A DNA stretch of 64,000 bases from Paraburkholderia kururiensis JCM 10599 = LMG 19447 (GCF_003986935.1 NZ_RJZE01000019.1:112293-176292); one strand, 5' to 3'. Numbered from the stretch's first letter, positions 50,570 to 59,552 are shown. The notes: generated by a model from the sequence alone, not told the origin. Made by a program: numbers and translations.

Positions 50570-51676
50570 TCAGCGCACTTTCTGCGCGTAGCGCCAGGCC
50601 AGTTCGGCCATGGGCCGCGCGCGGCGGCCGGCGTCCGCGGCCTGGGCGCTCGCGGCCGTGCCGTCCACGACGCGTTTCATGATGCCTTGCAGGATAGCGG
50701 CGATGCGGAACATGTTGTAGGCCAGATAGAAGTTCCAGTCGCCGCGAAGATCGAGCCCCGTGCGCTCGCAATAGCGCCGCACATAAGCGGCTTCGTCCGG
50801 AATGCCGAGCGCCGCGAGGTCGAGGCCCGCAATGCCGCGGAACTGCGCGGGGTCGACGTGCCACGCCATGCAGTGGTAGGCGAAGTCCGCGAGCGGGTCG
50901 CCCAGCGTGGAAAGCTCCCAGTCGAGCACGGCCAGCACGCGCGGCGCGTGACGGTCGAAGATGAGATTGTCGAGCCGGTAATCGCCATGAACGATGGTGG
51001 TTCGCGCAGCGTCGTCGTCGGGCATGTGCTGCGGGAGCCATTCGATGAGGTGTTGCATGGCCTCGATGGGCTCGGTCTCCGAGGCCTGATACTGACGGCT
51101 CCAGCGGTCGATCTGGCGTGCGAAATAGTTGCCTGCCTTGCCGTAATCGGCGAGGCCCACGTCGGCCGGCACCACGTTGTGCAGCGTGGCGATCACGCGA
51201 TTCATCTCGTCGTAGATCGCGGCGCGCTCGTCAGTCGACATGCCGGGCAGCGAGGGGTCCCAGAGCACCCGGCCCTCGACGAACTCCATCACGTAGAACG
51301 CCCTGCCGATCACCGCTTCGTCCTCGCACAGCGCGAGCATCTTCGCGACCGGCACACCGGTGCCTGCGAGCGCATCCATCACGCGGTATTCGCGTTCGAT
51401 CGCGTGTGCGGAAGGCAGCAGCTTCGCCTTCGGCCCAGGCTTCGCGCGCATCACGTAGCTGCGCGACGGAGTGACGAGCTTGAACGTGGGGTTCGACTGA
51501 CCGCCAGCGAACTGCTCGACGGTAAGCGGGCCGGCGAATCCGTCGACATGGCCTGCGAGCCACGCTTCGAGCGCAGCCGCATCGAAACGCTGGCGCTCGG
51601 CCACGGGCCGCGTGCCTTCGAATGCCGAGTAGTCCGCCTGTTGTGCTGTGTTTTCTGCCGGGGTGGCGTGTGCCAT
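50570..51676 (-). CDS. phosphotransferase family protein (APH fold, ACAD10/11 N-domain / LvaA-like)
   Basis: A 368-residue kinase-like protein. The catalytic loop IVHGDYRLDNLIFD (Brenner motif, about residue 220) and the metal-binding LDWELSTLGDPLADFAY (about 243-260) are intact. The N-lobe has FAGGQSNPTFKLV as its phosphate loop. From established work, homologous domains phosphorylate 4-hydroxyacyl-CoAs so that the adjacent dehydrogenase can remove the phosphate. GGAGGAG precedes the ATG. The context (ACAD downstream, phosphatase, hydratase and dehydrogenase upstream) fits that role, not antibiotic resistance. Confidence 0.88.
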   Translation of the reverse strand: MAHATPAENTAQQADYSAFEGTRPVAERQRFDAAALEAWLAGHVDGFAGPLTVEQFAGGQSNPTFKLVTPSRSYVMRAKPGPKAKLLPSAHAIEREYRVMDALAGTGVPVAKMLALCEDEAVIGRAFYVMEFVEGRVLWDPSLPGMSTDERAAIYDEMNRVIATLHNVVPADVGLADYGKAGNYFARQIDRWSRQYQASETEPIEAMQHLIEWLPQHMPDDDAARTTIVHGDYRLDNLIFDRHAPRVLAVLDWELSTLGDPLADFAYHCMAWHVDPAQFRGIAGLDLAALGIPDEAAYVRRYCERTGLDLRGDWNFYLAYNMFRIAAILQGIMKRVVDGTAASAQAADAGRRARPMAELAWRYAQKVR

Positions 51677-51730
51677 TGTCTCCTCCAGGTCGGGCGCCTT
51701 GCGTTGTGTATCTTGGGTGTGTTGGGCGCG

Positions 51731-52450
51731 CTAGCGGTGCTTCATGTATTCGACGTATTGCGCGTAGAGCATCTCCATCGTCGTGTGGCGCACGTCGCGG
51801 TGCAGCGGCGAGGGAGGCGAATGGTTGAGCGCGCGAATGACCCAGTCGCGTGGCTCGGCGCCGACGTCGAGCGCATTGATGCAGCCGGTGGCCTGCGCAA
51901 GGTGGCCGAAGAATGCGCGGCCGCCCGCGGTGATCGCGTGCGAAAGAATTGCGCGGTTCACGCCGCCGTGCAGCACGAGCAATACGGTGTCCCAGGCGGC
52001 ATCGCGGCGCAGGGTATCGATGGCGGGCAGCACGCGGTCAAGCAGTTCGCCAATGCTCTCACCGCCCAGAAAGCGCGTGCTTTCCGCGACCACGCCGTCG
52101 AACACGCTGAGAAACGAGGCCTCGATGTCTTCGGGCGCGAGATGAGCCAGCTTGCCGCCGCGAATTTCCTCCCACGCGGGCTCGATCTCGGGCTCGATGG
52201 TCTGGCCGGTCTGCGCGAGCACACGTCGCGCCGTCTCCAGCGTGCGCGGCAGGCCGCTCACGATCACGCGATCGAAGCGGATGCCTTGCGCCGCGAACAG
52301 ATCGCCCGCGGCCGTGGCCTGGACGCGGCCATTCGCGTTGAGCGGCACGCTTTCGGGATCGATCGCGCGGCCCGATGCATCGAAGTACGTCACGTCGCCG
52401 TGACGCATCAGATAGATGCGGCGGCGTTTGGGCAGGGTGAATCCGCTCAT
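51731..52450 (-). CDS. histidine phosphatase family protein
   Basis: A 239-residue phosphoglycerate-mutase-like phosphatase. The catalytic LMRHGDV (RHG) is near residue 14, and the second catalytic His lies in LLVLHGGVNRA (about 155). The substrate is unknown. The start MSGFTLP at 52450 is used because the frame above it overlaps the enoyl-CoA hydratase gene, and GAGG lies 7 bp ahead. It lies in an operon with acyl-CoA enzymes and an APH-type kinase, so a phosphorylated acyl intermediate is a possible substrate. Confidence 0.87.
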   Translation of the reverse strand: MSGFTLPKRRRIYLMRHGDVTYFDASGRAIDPESVPLNANGRVQATAAGDLFAAQGIRFDRVIVSGLPRTLETARRVLAQTGQTIEPEIEPAWEEIRGGKLAHLAPEDIEASFLSVFDGVVAESTRFLGGESIGELLDRVLPAIDTLRRDAAWDTVLLVLHGGVNRAILSHAITAGGRAFFGHLAQATGCINALDVGAEPRDWVIRALNHSPPSPLHRDVRHTTMEMLYAQYVEYMKHR

Positions 52451-52463
52451 GGCGTGGCCTCGC

Positions 52464-53252
52464 TCACTTGTAGACGGGGGCGCGTTTCTCGAGAAACGCG
52501 GTGATGCCTTCCAGCCCGTCGCGATGATGCAGCGACGCCACGAAGCTGTCGCGTTCGGCCACAAGGTGCGCTTCGAGCGTCTGCGTGCCCGCTGCATCAA
52601 TGAGCGACTTGATGCGCGCGGTCGAATTCGGCGAGAGCTTGCCGAGGTCGTCGGCCCAGTCGATGGCGGTGTCGAGCGCGCTGCCCGGCTTCGCGAGCCG
52701 GTTCACCACGCCGACTTCGGCGAGGCGCGTCGCGCCGATCGGCTTGCCTTCGATCAGCACCTCGGTGGCGAGCGGGCGCGGCAGCGCCTGCGCGAGGAAC
52801 CAGGAGCCGCCGCCGTCGGGCGTGAGGCCGACACGCGCGTACGACATCACGAACTTCGCGTCGTCGGCGGCGACGAGCAGGTCGCACGCGAGCGCGAGCG
52901 AAAAACCCGCGCCGGCCGCGGCGCCTTCCACGGCCGCGATCACAGGCTTGCTCGACTGGCGCAGTGCCGTGATCCACTCGGCGAGCAGGTCGATGCTTTC
53001 GGCCTGCACGGAGGGATCTTTCGCGCGGTTTTCCAGCAGCCGGTTGAGATTGCCGCCGGCGCAGAAAAAGTTGTCGGCGCCGGTGATCACGATGGCGCGC
53101 AACGACGAATCGCGTTCGGCCGAATCGAGCGCTTCGATGCCCGCCGCGTACATGTCGGGATGCAGCGCGTTGCGCGCGCCTGGGTTCGACAGCGTCATCA
53201 CGAGCGTGGATTCGCTGCCGGCCGGCCGCGATGTGAGCAGTTCGGCGGTCAT
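52464..53252 (-). CDS. enoyl-CoA hydratase/isomerase family protein
   Basis: A 262-residue crotonase-fold enzyme. The oxyanion-hole segment ITGADNFFCAGGNLNRL is near residues 57-72, and EGAAAGAGFSLALACDL (about 105) and RVGLTPDGGGSWFLAQALPR (about 130-150) follow. The usual catalytic Glu of hydratases near 134 is not obvious (GLTPDGG), which suggests an isomerase or a variant. It overlaps the upstream dehydrogenase gene by 4 bp (ATGA). Confidence 0.9.
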   Translation of the reverse strand: MTAELLTSRPAGSESTLVMTLSNPGARNALHPDMYAAGIEALDSAERDSSLRAIVITGADNFFCAGGNLNRLLENRAKDPSVQAESIDLLAEWITALRQSSKPVIAAVEGAAAGAGFSLALACDLLVAADDAKFVMSYARVGLTPDGGGSWFLAQALPRPLATEVLIEGKPIGATRLAEVGVVNRLAKPGSALDTAIDWADDLGKLSPNSTARIKSLIDAAGTQTLEAHLVAERDSFVASLHHRDGLEGITAFLEKRAPVYK

Positions 53253-54811
53253 CGGGCGGCTCCTGCGGCTTGGGCGCTGTCGGCGGCGTCGGGTTGCACG
53301 AGCGACATGCCGAGTTGTGCGCGTCGCGCGAGCCAGGGCGACGGCCGGTAACGCGGATCGCCGAGTACGCGATGGATGTTCTGGAGAATCGTGAGGATCG
53401 TCTTTGCGCCCAGCGCGTCGCCCAGTGCGAGCGGCCCGCGCGGGTAGCCGAGGCCCAGCGTGACGGCGAGGTCGATGTCTTGTGGAGACGCGATCTGTTG
53501 CTGGGCAATGTCGCAGCCGATGTTCACGATCGTCGCGACCACGCGCTGCGCCACGAAGCCCGTCGAGTCGCGGATCACGGTGACCGGTACACCGTCCGAC
53601 GCAAAGAGCGCGTGGCCGGCATCGCGTGCCTCGCGCGTGGTAGCGGGCGTGGTCATGACCGTGCGCCGCTGGGCGCTAACGAGCGGGAAGAGTGCGTCTA
53701 CGGCTACGACGCGGCTCGCATCGAGCCCTTCCTCGACGGCTGCGGTGGTGGCGTCGAGCCCGAACGGCGTGACGACGAGCAGCGAGTTGGCGGCGGGGTG
53801 TGCGCCGTCGTCGAGTGCGACATTGGCTTTGGCGAGAAGCTGCAGTACGGCCTCCCGCGCTTCGGGGTGGCTTCGGCTCACCCACACGCGTTGCGGTAGC
53901 GTGGAGGGCGCAGGCGCTTCTTCAGGAGCCTGCTGCTTGCCATCCGCGTAACGATAAAAGCCCTCGCCGGCCTTGCGCCCGATGAGCCCACCGGCCAGCC
54001 GCACGCCCGTGATCGGCGACGGCGTGAAGCGCGGCTCCTCGTAGAACTGGTGGTAGATGGACTCCATCACGGGATGCGATACGTCGAGCGCGGTGAGGTC
54101 GAGCAGCTCGAACGGTCCCAGCCGAAAGCCCGCTTGCTCGCGCATGATGCGATCGATCTCGACGAAGCTCGCCACGCCTTCGCTCGCCACGCGCAGACCT
54201 TCGGTGTTCATGCCGCGGCCCGCGTGGTTCACGATGAAACCGGGCATGTCCTTCGCGCGCACCGGCGTGTGTCCCATGCGGCGGGCGAGGTCCATCAGCG
54301 CGTCGCCGACGGCCGGGTTCGTGCGCAGTCCGTCGATCACCTCGACCACTTTCATCAGCGGCACGGGATTGAAGAAGTGATAGCCGGCCACGCGCGAGGG
54401 ATCGGTGCACGCCGCGGCAATCGCCGTAATGGAGAGCGACGACGTGTTCGACACGAGGATGCAGCGGCCGCTCACCACCGCTTCGAGATCGCGGAACAGC
54501 TTGCGCTTCACTTCGAGGTTTTCGACGATGGCTTCCACGACGAGGTCGCAATCCGCGAGGCCTTCGATGGACGGGGTACCCGTCACGCGTTCGAGCGCCG
54601 CGCGGCCTTCAATGTCGTTGAGCTTGCCTTTGGCCGAGAGCTTCGCGAACGTTTCGCCGAGGTAAGTGCGTGCCGCCTCGATAGCCTCGGGATTCGTGTC
54701 GAAAAGACGGACCGTGAGGCCCGCGAGCGCGGCGATCTGCGCGATGCCGCGGCCCATGGCGCCGGTGCCTACGATTCCGATGGTCTCGATGTTGACGTGC
54801 GGTGAATTCAT
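53249..54811 (-). CDS. 3-hydroxyacyl-CoA dehydrogenase, PaaH-like
   Basis: A 520-residue NAD-dependent dehydrogenase with the N-terminal Rossmann fold IGIVGTGAMGRGIAQIAALAG, the catalytic His-Glu pair in GYHFFNPVPLMKVVEVI (about residue 150) and two C-terminal helical domains (about 190-290 and 410-500); the duplicated C-terminal part distinguishes it from the short 280-residue form. The middle segment carries an insert. First gene of a five-gene minus-strand operon whose promoter holds a palindrome at 54844-54855. It oxidises 3-hydroxyacyl-CoA to 3-oxoacyl-CoA. Confidence 0.92.
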   Translation of the reverse strand: MNSPHVNIETIGIVGTGAMGRGIAQIAALAGLTVRLFDTNPEAIEAARTYLGETFAKLSAKGKLNDIEGRAALERVTGTPSIEGLADCDLVVEAIVENLEVKRKLFRDLEAVVSGRCILVSNTSSLSITAIAAACTDPSRVAGYHFFNPVPLMKVVEVIDGLRTNPAVGDALMDLARRMGHTPVRAKDMPGFIVNHAGRGMNTEGLRVASEGVASFVEIDRIMREQAGFRLGPFELLDLTALDVSHPVMESIYHQFYEEPRFTPSPITGVRLAGGLIGRKAGEGFYRYADGKQQAPEEAPAPSTLPQRVWVSRSHPEAREAVLQLLAKANVALDDGAHPAANSLLVVTPFGLDATTAAVEEGLDASRVVAVDALFPLVSAQRRTVMTTPATTREARDAGHALFASDGVPVTVIRDSTGFVAQRVVATIVNIGCDIAQQQIASPQDIDLAVTLGLGYPRGPLALGDALGAKTILTILQNIHRVLGDPRYRPSPWLARRAQLGMSLVQPDAADSAQAAGAAR

Positions 54812-54843
54812 CTGATGCTCGACTCCATGTCCGGTTTAGAATA

Positions 54844-54855
54844 GCACGCTCGTGC
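54844..54855 (-). promoter_or_regulatory. operator candidate in the acyl-CoA operon promoter
   Basis: GCACG-CT-CGTGC, a 5-2-5 inverted repeat, lies directly beside a TATTCT -10 (minus strand, 54838-54843), in the spacer toward -35. This is a typical repressor position. It would control the 3-hydroxyacyl-CoA dehydrogenase operon and perhaps the divergent GST gene. The regulator is unknown. Confidence 0.48.
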
Positions 54856-54951
54856 ATTTTTATGATGTGAGGGCCAGCCCTGGCCATAGACACTAACAGG
54901 CACGATTCGCAGAGCGGTTCCGGCCGTCCTGCCCAACCGGAAGGAAACCCT

Positions 54952-55605
54952 ATGATTCGCCTGCATGGCTTTGCGCTGTCCAATTACTACAACAAGGTGA
55001 AATTCGTCCTGCTCGAACACGACATCCCGTTCGAGGAAGTGTTCGTGCAGCCGTCGCAGGAAGCGGCGGTGCTCGCGCACTCGCCGCTCGGCAAGGTGCC
55101 GTGGCTCGAAACCGCCGAGGGCGATCTGTGCGAGTCGGCGGTGATCGTCGAATACCTCGCGGCGCGCTACCCGGACCGGCAGATTTTCTCCGCGGACCCG
55201 TGGGAGGCGGCGAAGGAACGTGAACTCATTGCGTTCGTGGAGACGCATCTCGAACTCGTCGCGCGCAATCTCTACAAGGAGGCGTTCTTCGGCGGCACGA
55301 TCACAGACGCCACGAAGGCGCGCACCGAGAAACTGCTGACGCATCACATCGCGGGCTTCATGCGACTGGCGCAGTTCGCGCCTTATTTGCGCGGCGAGCG
55401 GTTCTGCGTGGCCGATACGGCGGCGTTCGTGAGCCTGCCGCCCGTCGGCATGGCCACGCAGACCATCTACGGGCGTGACTTCCTGCTCGATGCGGGCATC
55501 GACTGGAAGCGCTATGTGAAGGTGGTGGGCGAGCGCCCGGCGGCGCAGCGGGTCAGCGCGGACCGCAAGGCCTATGTGGAGGCCATGCAGCAGCAACGTA
55601 CGTGA
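54952..55605 (+). CDS. glutathione S-transferase family protein
   Basis: A 217-residue GST with a thioredoxin-like N-terminal domain: IRLHGFALSNYYNKVKFVLLE, LGKVPWLETAEGDLCESAVIVEYL (about residues 45-68; key parts GKVPWLE and ESAVIVEYL), then a helical C-terminal domain. The serine in SNYYNKVK is the probable active-site residue. GGAAGG stands 5-10 bp before the ATG. It is divergent from the acyl-CoA operon. Substrate unknown. Confidence 0.9.
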   Translation: MIRLHGFALSNYYNKVKFVLLEHDIPFEEVFVQPSQEAAVLAHSPLGKVPWLETAEGDLCESAVIVEYLAARYPDRQIFSADPWEAAKERELIAFVETHLELVARNLYKEAFFGGTITDATKARTEKLLTHHIAGFMRLAQFAPYLRGERFCVADTAAFVSLPPVGMATQTIYGRDFLLDAGIDWKRYVKVVGERPAAQRVSADRKAYVEAMQQQRT

Positions 55606-55677
55606 AGGGGCGCTGCGCGACGGCGGGAACGGCAGGGCCGGTCTGATCGTCGTCGCGCTCATTGCATCGGGCCGGCG

Positions 55678-56853
55678 TCAGAGCCGCGCGAGCCGCTCGA
55701 GCGCCGTCGCGAGCGTGCTTTCCTTCTTCGCGAAACAGAAGCGCACGACGCCCGATTCGTGCGGCTCGTGATAGAAGGCCGAGACGGGGATTGCGGCCAC
55801 GCCGATCTCGGTCGTCAGCCACTTCGAGAATTCCGCTTCGGGCAGATCGCTGATCGCGGAGTAATCCACGCACTGGAAGTAAGTGCCTTCGCAGGGCAGC
55901 AGGCGAAAGCGCGTGTTCGCGAGCCCGGCGCGGAAGAAGTCGCGCTTGCGCTGGTAGAACGCGGGCAGCTCGAGATAGGGCGCCGGATCGCGCAGGTACT
56001 GTGCAAGGCCGATCTGCATCGGCGTGTTCACCGTGAACACGTTGAACTGGTGCACCTTGCGGAACTCGGCGCTGAGCGCGGCGGGCGCCGCGACGTAGCC
56101 CACTTTCCACCCTGTCACGTGATAGGTCTTGCCGAAGCTCGACACGATGAAGCTGCGCGCGGCGAGCTCCGGGTAGCGGGCGACGCTCTCGTGCGGCTCG
56201 CCGTCGTACACCATGTGCTCGTAGACCTCGTCGGAGAGGATCAGCACGTTGGTGCCGCGCACGATCTCCTGCAGCCGCTGCATGTCTTCAGCACGCCAGA
56301 CGGTGCCCGTCGGGTTGTGCGGCGTATTGATGAGGATGAGCCGTGTCTTCGGCGTGATGGCGGCGGCGAGCCGGTCGAACGGAATCGCGTACTCCGGCGC
56401 CTCGAGCGTGACGAACACCGGCTTGCCGCCCGCGAGTTCGATGGAGGGCAGGTAGCTGTCGTAGGTCGGCTCGATCACGATCACTTCGTCACCGGGATGA
56501 ACCGTGGCGAGGATGACCGTGAGCAGCGCCTGCGTGGCGCCGGCCGTGACGGTGATCTCGGTGGCCGCGTCGTAGCGGCGACCGTAGACGTTCGCGATTT
56601 TGTCCGCGATCGCTTCGCGCAGCGGTGCGACGCCGGCCATGGGCGGGTACTGGTTGTGACCGTCGCGCATGGCCGTTGCGACGGCGTCGACGATGCGTGA
56701 ATCGCAGTCGAAGTCGGGAAATCCCTGGCCCAGGTTCACCGCGCCTTTTTCTGCGGCGAGCGCGCTCATCACGGTGAAGATGGTCGTGCCGACATTCGGC
56801 AGGCGGGACGGGAAGACGGGCGTCGTCGGCGGCGTGTCGTGCGGTGCGTTCAT
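55678..56853 (-). CDS. pyridoxal-phosphate-dependent aminotransferase (class I/II, YbdL/KAT-like)
   Basis: A 391-residue fold-type I aminotransferase. GQGFPDFDCD and YPPMAGVAPLREAI at the N-terminus, VTAGATQALL (about residue 95), the Asn in NTPHNPTGTVW (about 170), and the PLP lysine in SSFGKTYHVTGWKVGY (about 225-240). The similarity is to methionine / kynurenine aminotransferases (YbdL group). The start at 56853 is chosen by conservation (MNAPHDTPP, then FPSRLPNVGTTIF); the frame is open further upstream but without homology. Confidence 0.92.
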   Translation of the reverse strand: MNAPHDTPPTTPVFPSRLPNVGTTIFTVMSALAAEKGAVNLGQGFPDFDCDSRIVDAVATAMRDGHNQYPPMAGVAPLREAIADKIANVYGRRYDAATEITVTAGATQALLTVILATVHPGDEVIVIEPTYDSYLPSIELAGGKPVFVTLEAPEYAIPFDRLAAAITPKTRLILINTPHNPTGTVWRAEDMQRLQEIVRGTNVLILSDEVYEHMVYDGEPHESVARYPELAARSFIVSSFGKTYHVTGWKVGYVAAPAALSAEFRKVHQFNVFTVNTPMQIGLAQYLRDPAPYLELPAFYQRKRDFFRAGLANTRFRLLPCEGTYFQCVDYSAISDLPEAEFSKWLTTEIGVAAIPVSAFYHEPHESGVVRFCFAKKESTLATALERLARL

Positions 56854-56953
56854 GGCGCGGTGTGGCGGATGGCTCGGGGTGGAAAGTCGGTGGAAAGCAA
56901 CGTCGATTGTAGGGAATCGCCGCGCATCGTGCGCTGCCGTCCCCGTGCGGCGC

Positions 56954-57472
56954 TCATGCCGGCACGGGCTCGCTGGGCCCGGTGGACTCGACGACCGCAA
57001 GACAGGCCGCGACGAACTGCGCGGGGGGAGCGATCTGCAGGCCGAAGTCGCGCGTCATGCGTTTGGCGAGCTTGAGCACGGCGCGGTCCTTCGAGACCAG
57101 CCATGCGGCGCCGCTGCCATGCGCGAGTTCGAGAAACTTCTGATCGTCACGGTCTTTGCATTGCGGCAGCGGTTTTGCGCCTTCCACTGGCGAGGCACGC
57201 TCGACACGCAGCGTCAGCCGCTCGACGATGGCGAGCGCGGCTGCCTTGTCGACCGCACGCTGCGCGAACTGCGGATACTTGAGCACGCGTGCCAGTTCCG
57301 CGAAGCAGCGTCCGTCCACGACGGCTTGCAGTGCGCCTGCTTCCAGCGCGGCATGAATGGGCCGCGTGTGTGGGTCGTCGAATACGAGGATGTCGATCCA
57401 GACGTTCGAATCGAGTACGACGCGCGGCGGGCGAGTCGGGTGGGTTGGAGTCGGATCTTGGGAACCGGGCAT
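56954..57472 (-). CDS. PIN domain protein, putative toxin-component family (TIGR00305 type)
   Basis: A 172-residue protein with a PIN-fold ribonuclease domain. The acidic metal-binding residues are at RVVLDSNVWIDIL (about 17-29), in the FAELARVLKYP helix (about 60), and in CKDRDDQKFLELA with WLVSKDRAVLKL (about 108-130). Members of this family are annotated as toxins, but no small antitoxin gene lies next to it: the neighbours are an aminotransferase and yaaA. It may be solitary or have a non-TA role. ATG at 57472. Confidence 0.85.
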   Translation of the reverse strand: MPGSQDPTPTHPTRPPRVVLDSNVWIDILVFDDPHTRPIHAALEAGALQAVVDGRCFAELARVLKYPQFAQRAVDKAAALAIVERLTLRVERASPVEGAKPLPQCKDRDDQKFLELAHGSGAAWLVSKDRAVLKLAKRMTRDFGLQIAPPAQFVAACLAVVESTGPSEPVPA

Positions 57473-57538
57473 TCGTCACATTCGCTACAATCGGGCTTTC
57501 GTCTTTGTCCTGCAGGCACGGCGTGCCTGAAAGCTTCT

Positions 57539-58333
57539 ATGATAATCGTTCTGTCGCCGGCCAAATCGCTGGACTACGAAACGCCTCCGCACATCCGCAA
57601 GCACACCATTCCCCATTTCGTCGATGACGCTGCCGAGCTGATCGACGGTCTGCGCCGCCTCTCGCCGCAACAGATCGCTACGCTGATGAAGATTTCGGAC
57701 CCGCTCGCGCAGCTGAACTTCCAGCGCTTCGCGGACTGGTCGCCGGCATTCGGTACGCACAACGCGAGGCAAGCGGTGCTCGCATTCAATGGCGACGTGT
57801 ATGAGGGTTTCAGCGCGAGGACGCTTTCAGCCGCCGACCTCGATTACGCCCAGAAGCATGTGCGCGTGTTGTCGGGCCTTTATGGGCTGCTGCGCCCGCT
57901 CGACTTGCTGCAGCCGTATCGCCTCGAAATGGGCACGCCGTTCGCCAATGGGCGCGGCAAAGACCTGTACGCGTTTTGGGGCGAGCGCATCACGCATGCA
58001 CTGAACGAACAGTTCGTGCGTAACGAGAAGGCGGGGACGAAGGCTGCGCGCGTGCTCGTCAATTGCGCCTCGAACGAATATTTCCGCTCGGTGCGACCGA
58101 AATTGCTGGATGCGCCCGTCATCACGCCCGTGTTCGAAGACTGGAAGGGCGGGCGCTACAAGATCATCAGTTTTCACGCCAAGCGCGCGCGTGGCTTGAT
58201 GGCACGCTACGCAGTCGAGAACCGGATAGACGAGCCGACCGCGCTCAAGGGTTTCGACGCTGAAGGCTACGCGTTCGACAAGGCAGCGTCGAACGATTCG
58301 ACATACGTATTCCGCCGCCGGGCAGCCGATTGA
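57539..58333 (+). CDS. yaaA: peroxide stress protein YaaA (DUF328)
   Basis: A 264-residue DUF328/UPF0246 protein. The family N-terminus MIIVLSPAKSLDY is exact, with SGLYGLLRPLDLLQPYRLEMGT (about residues 110-130; key part LYGLLRPLD), CASNEYF (about 180) and SFHAKRARGLMARY (about 215). In E. coli it lowers intracellular iron and limits oxidative DNA damage. The upstream in-frame extension was rejected since it is antisense to the PIN gene. TACAAT at 57486 could be its -10. Confidence 0.95.
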   Translation: MIIVLSPAKSLDYETPPHIRKHTIPHFVDDAAELIDGLRRLSPQQIATLMKISDPLAQLNFQRFADWSPAFGTHNARQAVLAFNGDVYEGFSARTLSAADLDYAQKHVRVLSGLYGLLRPLDLLQPYRLEMGTPFANGRGKDLYAFWGERITHALNEQFVRNEKAGTKAARVLVNCASNEYFRSVRPKLLDAPVITPVFEDWKGGRYKIISFHAKRARGLMARYAVENRIDEPTALKGFDAEGYAFDKAASNDSTYVFRRRAAD

Positions 58334-58359
58334 CGCACCGGCCAAGGAGCAGTTATCCC

Positions 58360-59523
58360 ATGACGCTTTCCATCACCAGCAATTTCGACGCGGGTGCGAT
58401 CGAAGTGGTGTCCTGCACCGACGCCGCCGATATCCGTCTGCGCGTGCGGCCCGACAATCAGTCGGAGTTCGCGCAATGGTTCTACTTTCGTCTCTCTGGC
58501 GCGCGCGGCGAACGCTGCGTGATGACGTTCGAAAACGCGTCGGCGTGCGCATTCGCCGAGGGTTGGCGGGACTACCAGGCCGTTGCGAGCTACGACCGCG
58601 TGAACTGGTTCCGCGTGCCGACCTCGTACGACGGGCGGGTACTGACCATCGATCACACGCCGGAATTCGACCGCATCTACTACGCGTATTTCGAGCCGTA
58701 TAGCGAGGAGCGCCACTCGGAGTTTCTGGGCGCGGTTCAGCAGATGCCGCATGCGGCGCTGATGGAACTGGGTACGACGGTCGAAGGGCGTCCGGTCTCG
58801 CTGTTGACGCTCGGTACGCCGGAAGCGGTGCGCGCCAACGGCAAGCCGAAGAAGAAGGTTTGGATCATCGCGCGGCAGCACCCGGGCGAAACCATGGCTG
58901 AGTGGTTCGTCGAAGGGCTCGTGAAGCGGCTGGCCGGTTGGGGTGACTGGGCCGGCGACCCCGTGGCGCGCAAGCTCTACGATCATGCGGTGTTCTACAT
59001 CGTGCCAAACATGAATCCGGACGGCAGTGTGCACGGTAACCTGCGCACGAACGCCGTGGGGGCGAATCTGAACCGCGAATGGATGGAGCCCGACGCCGCG
59101 CGCAGTCCTGAAGTGCTGCAGGTGCGCGACGCGATTCATGCGACAGGCTGCGATCTGTTTTTCGATATCCACGGCGATGAAGCGCTGCCGTATGTGTTCG
59201 TGGCGGGGTCCGAGATGCTGCCCGGATTCACTGAACGGCAGCGTACGGAGCAGCAGGCGTTCATCGAGTCCTTCAAGCTGGCGAGCCCGGACTTCCAGGA
59301 CAAGCATGGGTACGCCGCGAGCAAGTATCGCGAGGACGCGTTGAAACTTGCGTCGAAGTACATCGGCAATGTCTTCGGCTGTCTTTCGCTCACGCTTGAA
59401 ATGCCGTTCAAAGACAATGCAAACCTGCCGGACGAGCGCGTGGGATGGAACGGCGAACGCAGTGCGGCGCTGGGTGCCGCACTGCTGCAGGCAGTCTTGC
59501 GACACGTCGAGACATTCGATTGA
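58360..59523 (+). CDS. M14 family zinc carboxypeptidase, cytosolic type
   Basis: A 387-residue peptidase: an N-terminal beta-rich domain (about 1-125) of cytosolic carboxypeptidases, then the M14 catalytic domain. Zinc ligands are His and Glu in ARQHPGETMAEWF (about residue 175) and His in FDIHGDEALPYVF (about 265). The substrate-binding NPDGSVHGNLRTNAVGANLNREW (key parts NPDGSVHGN and GANLNREW, about 225-245) and the general-base Glu in LTLEMPFKDN (about 355) are present. No signal peptide. AAGGAG lies 10 bp ahead. It follows yaaA by 26 bp and ends at a terminator. Confidence 0.9.
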   Translation: MTLSITSNFDAGAIEVVSCTDAADIRLRVRPDNQSEFAQWFYFRLSGARGERCVMTFENASACAFAEGWRDYQAVASYDRVNWFRVPTSYDGRVLTIDHTPEFDRIYYAYFEPYSEERHSEFLGAVQQMPHAALMELGTTVEGRPVSLLTLGTPEAVRANGKPKKKVWIIARQHPGETMAEWFVEGLVKRLAGWGDWAGDPVARKLYDHAVFYIVPNMNPDGSVHGNLRTNAVGANLNREWMEPDAARSPEVLQVRDAIHATGCDLFFDIHGDEALPYVFVAGSEMLPGFTERQRTEQQAFIESFKLASPDFQDKHGYAASKYREDALKLASKYIGNVFGCLSLTLEMPFKDNANLPDERVGWNGERSAALGAALLQAVLRHVETFD

Positions 59524-59552
59524 CCGCGTTTGGCGATAGCGCCAGAGAACCA

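Noticed and set aside
50570..51676. Aminoglycoside resistance kinase
   Set aside because: The APH fold is shared, but the operon of acyl-CoA enzymes and the ACAD10/11-type partner point to lipid or hydroxy-acid catabolism.
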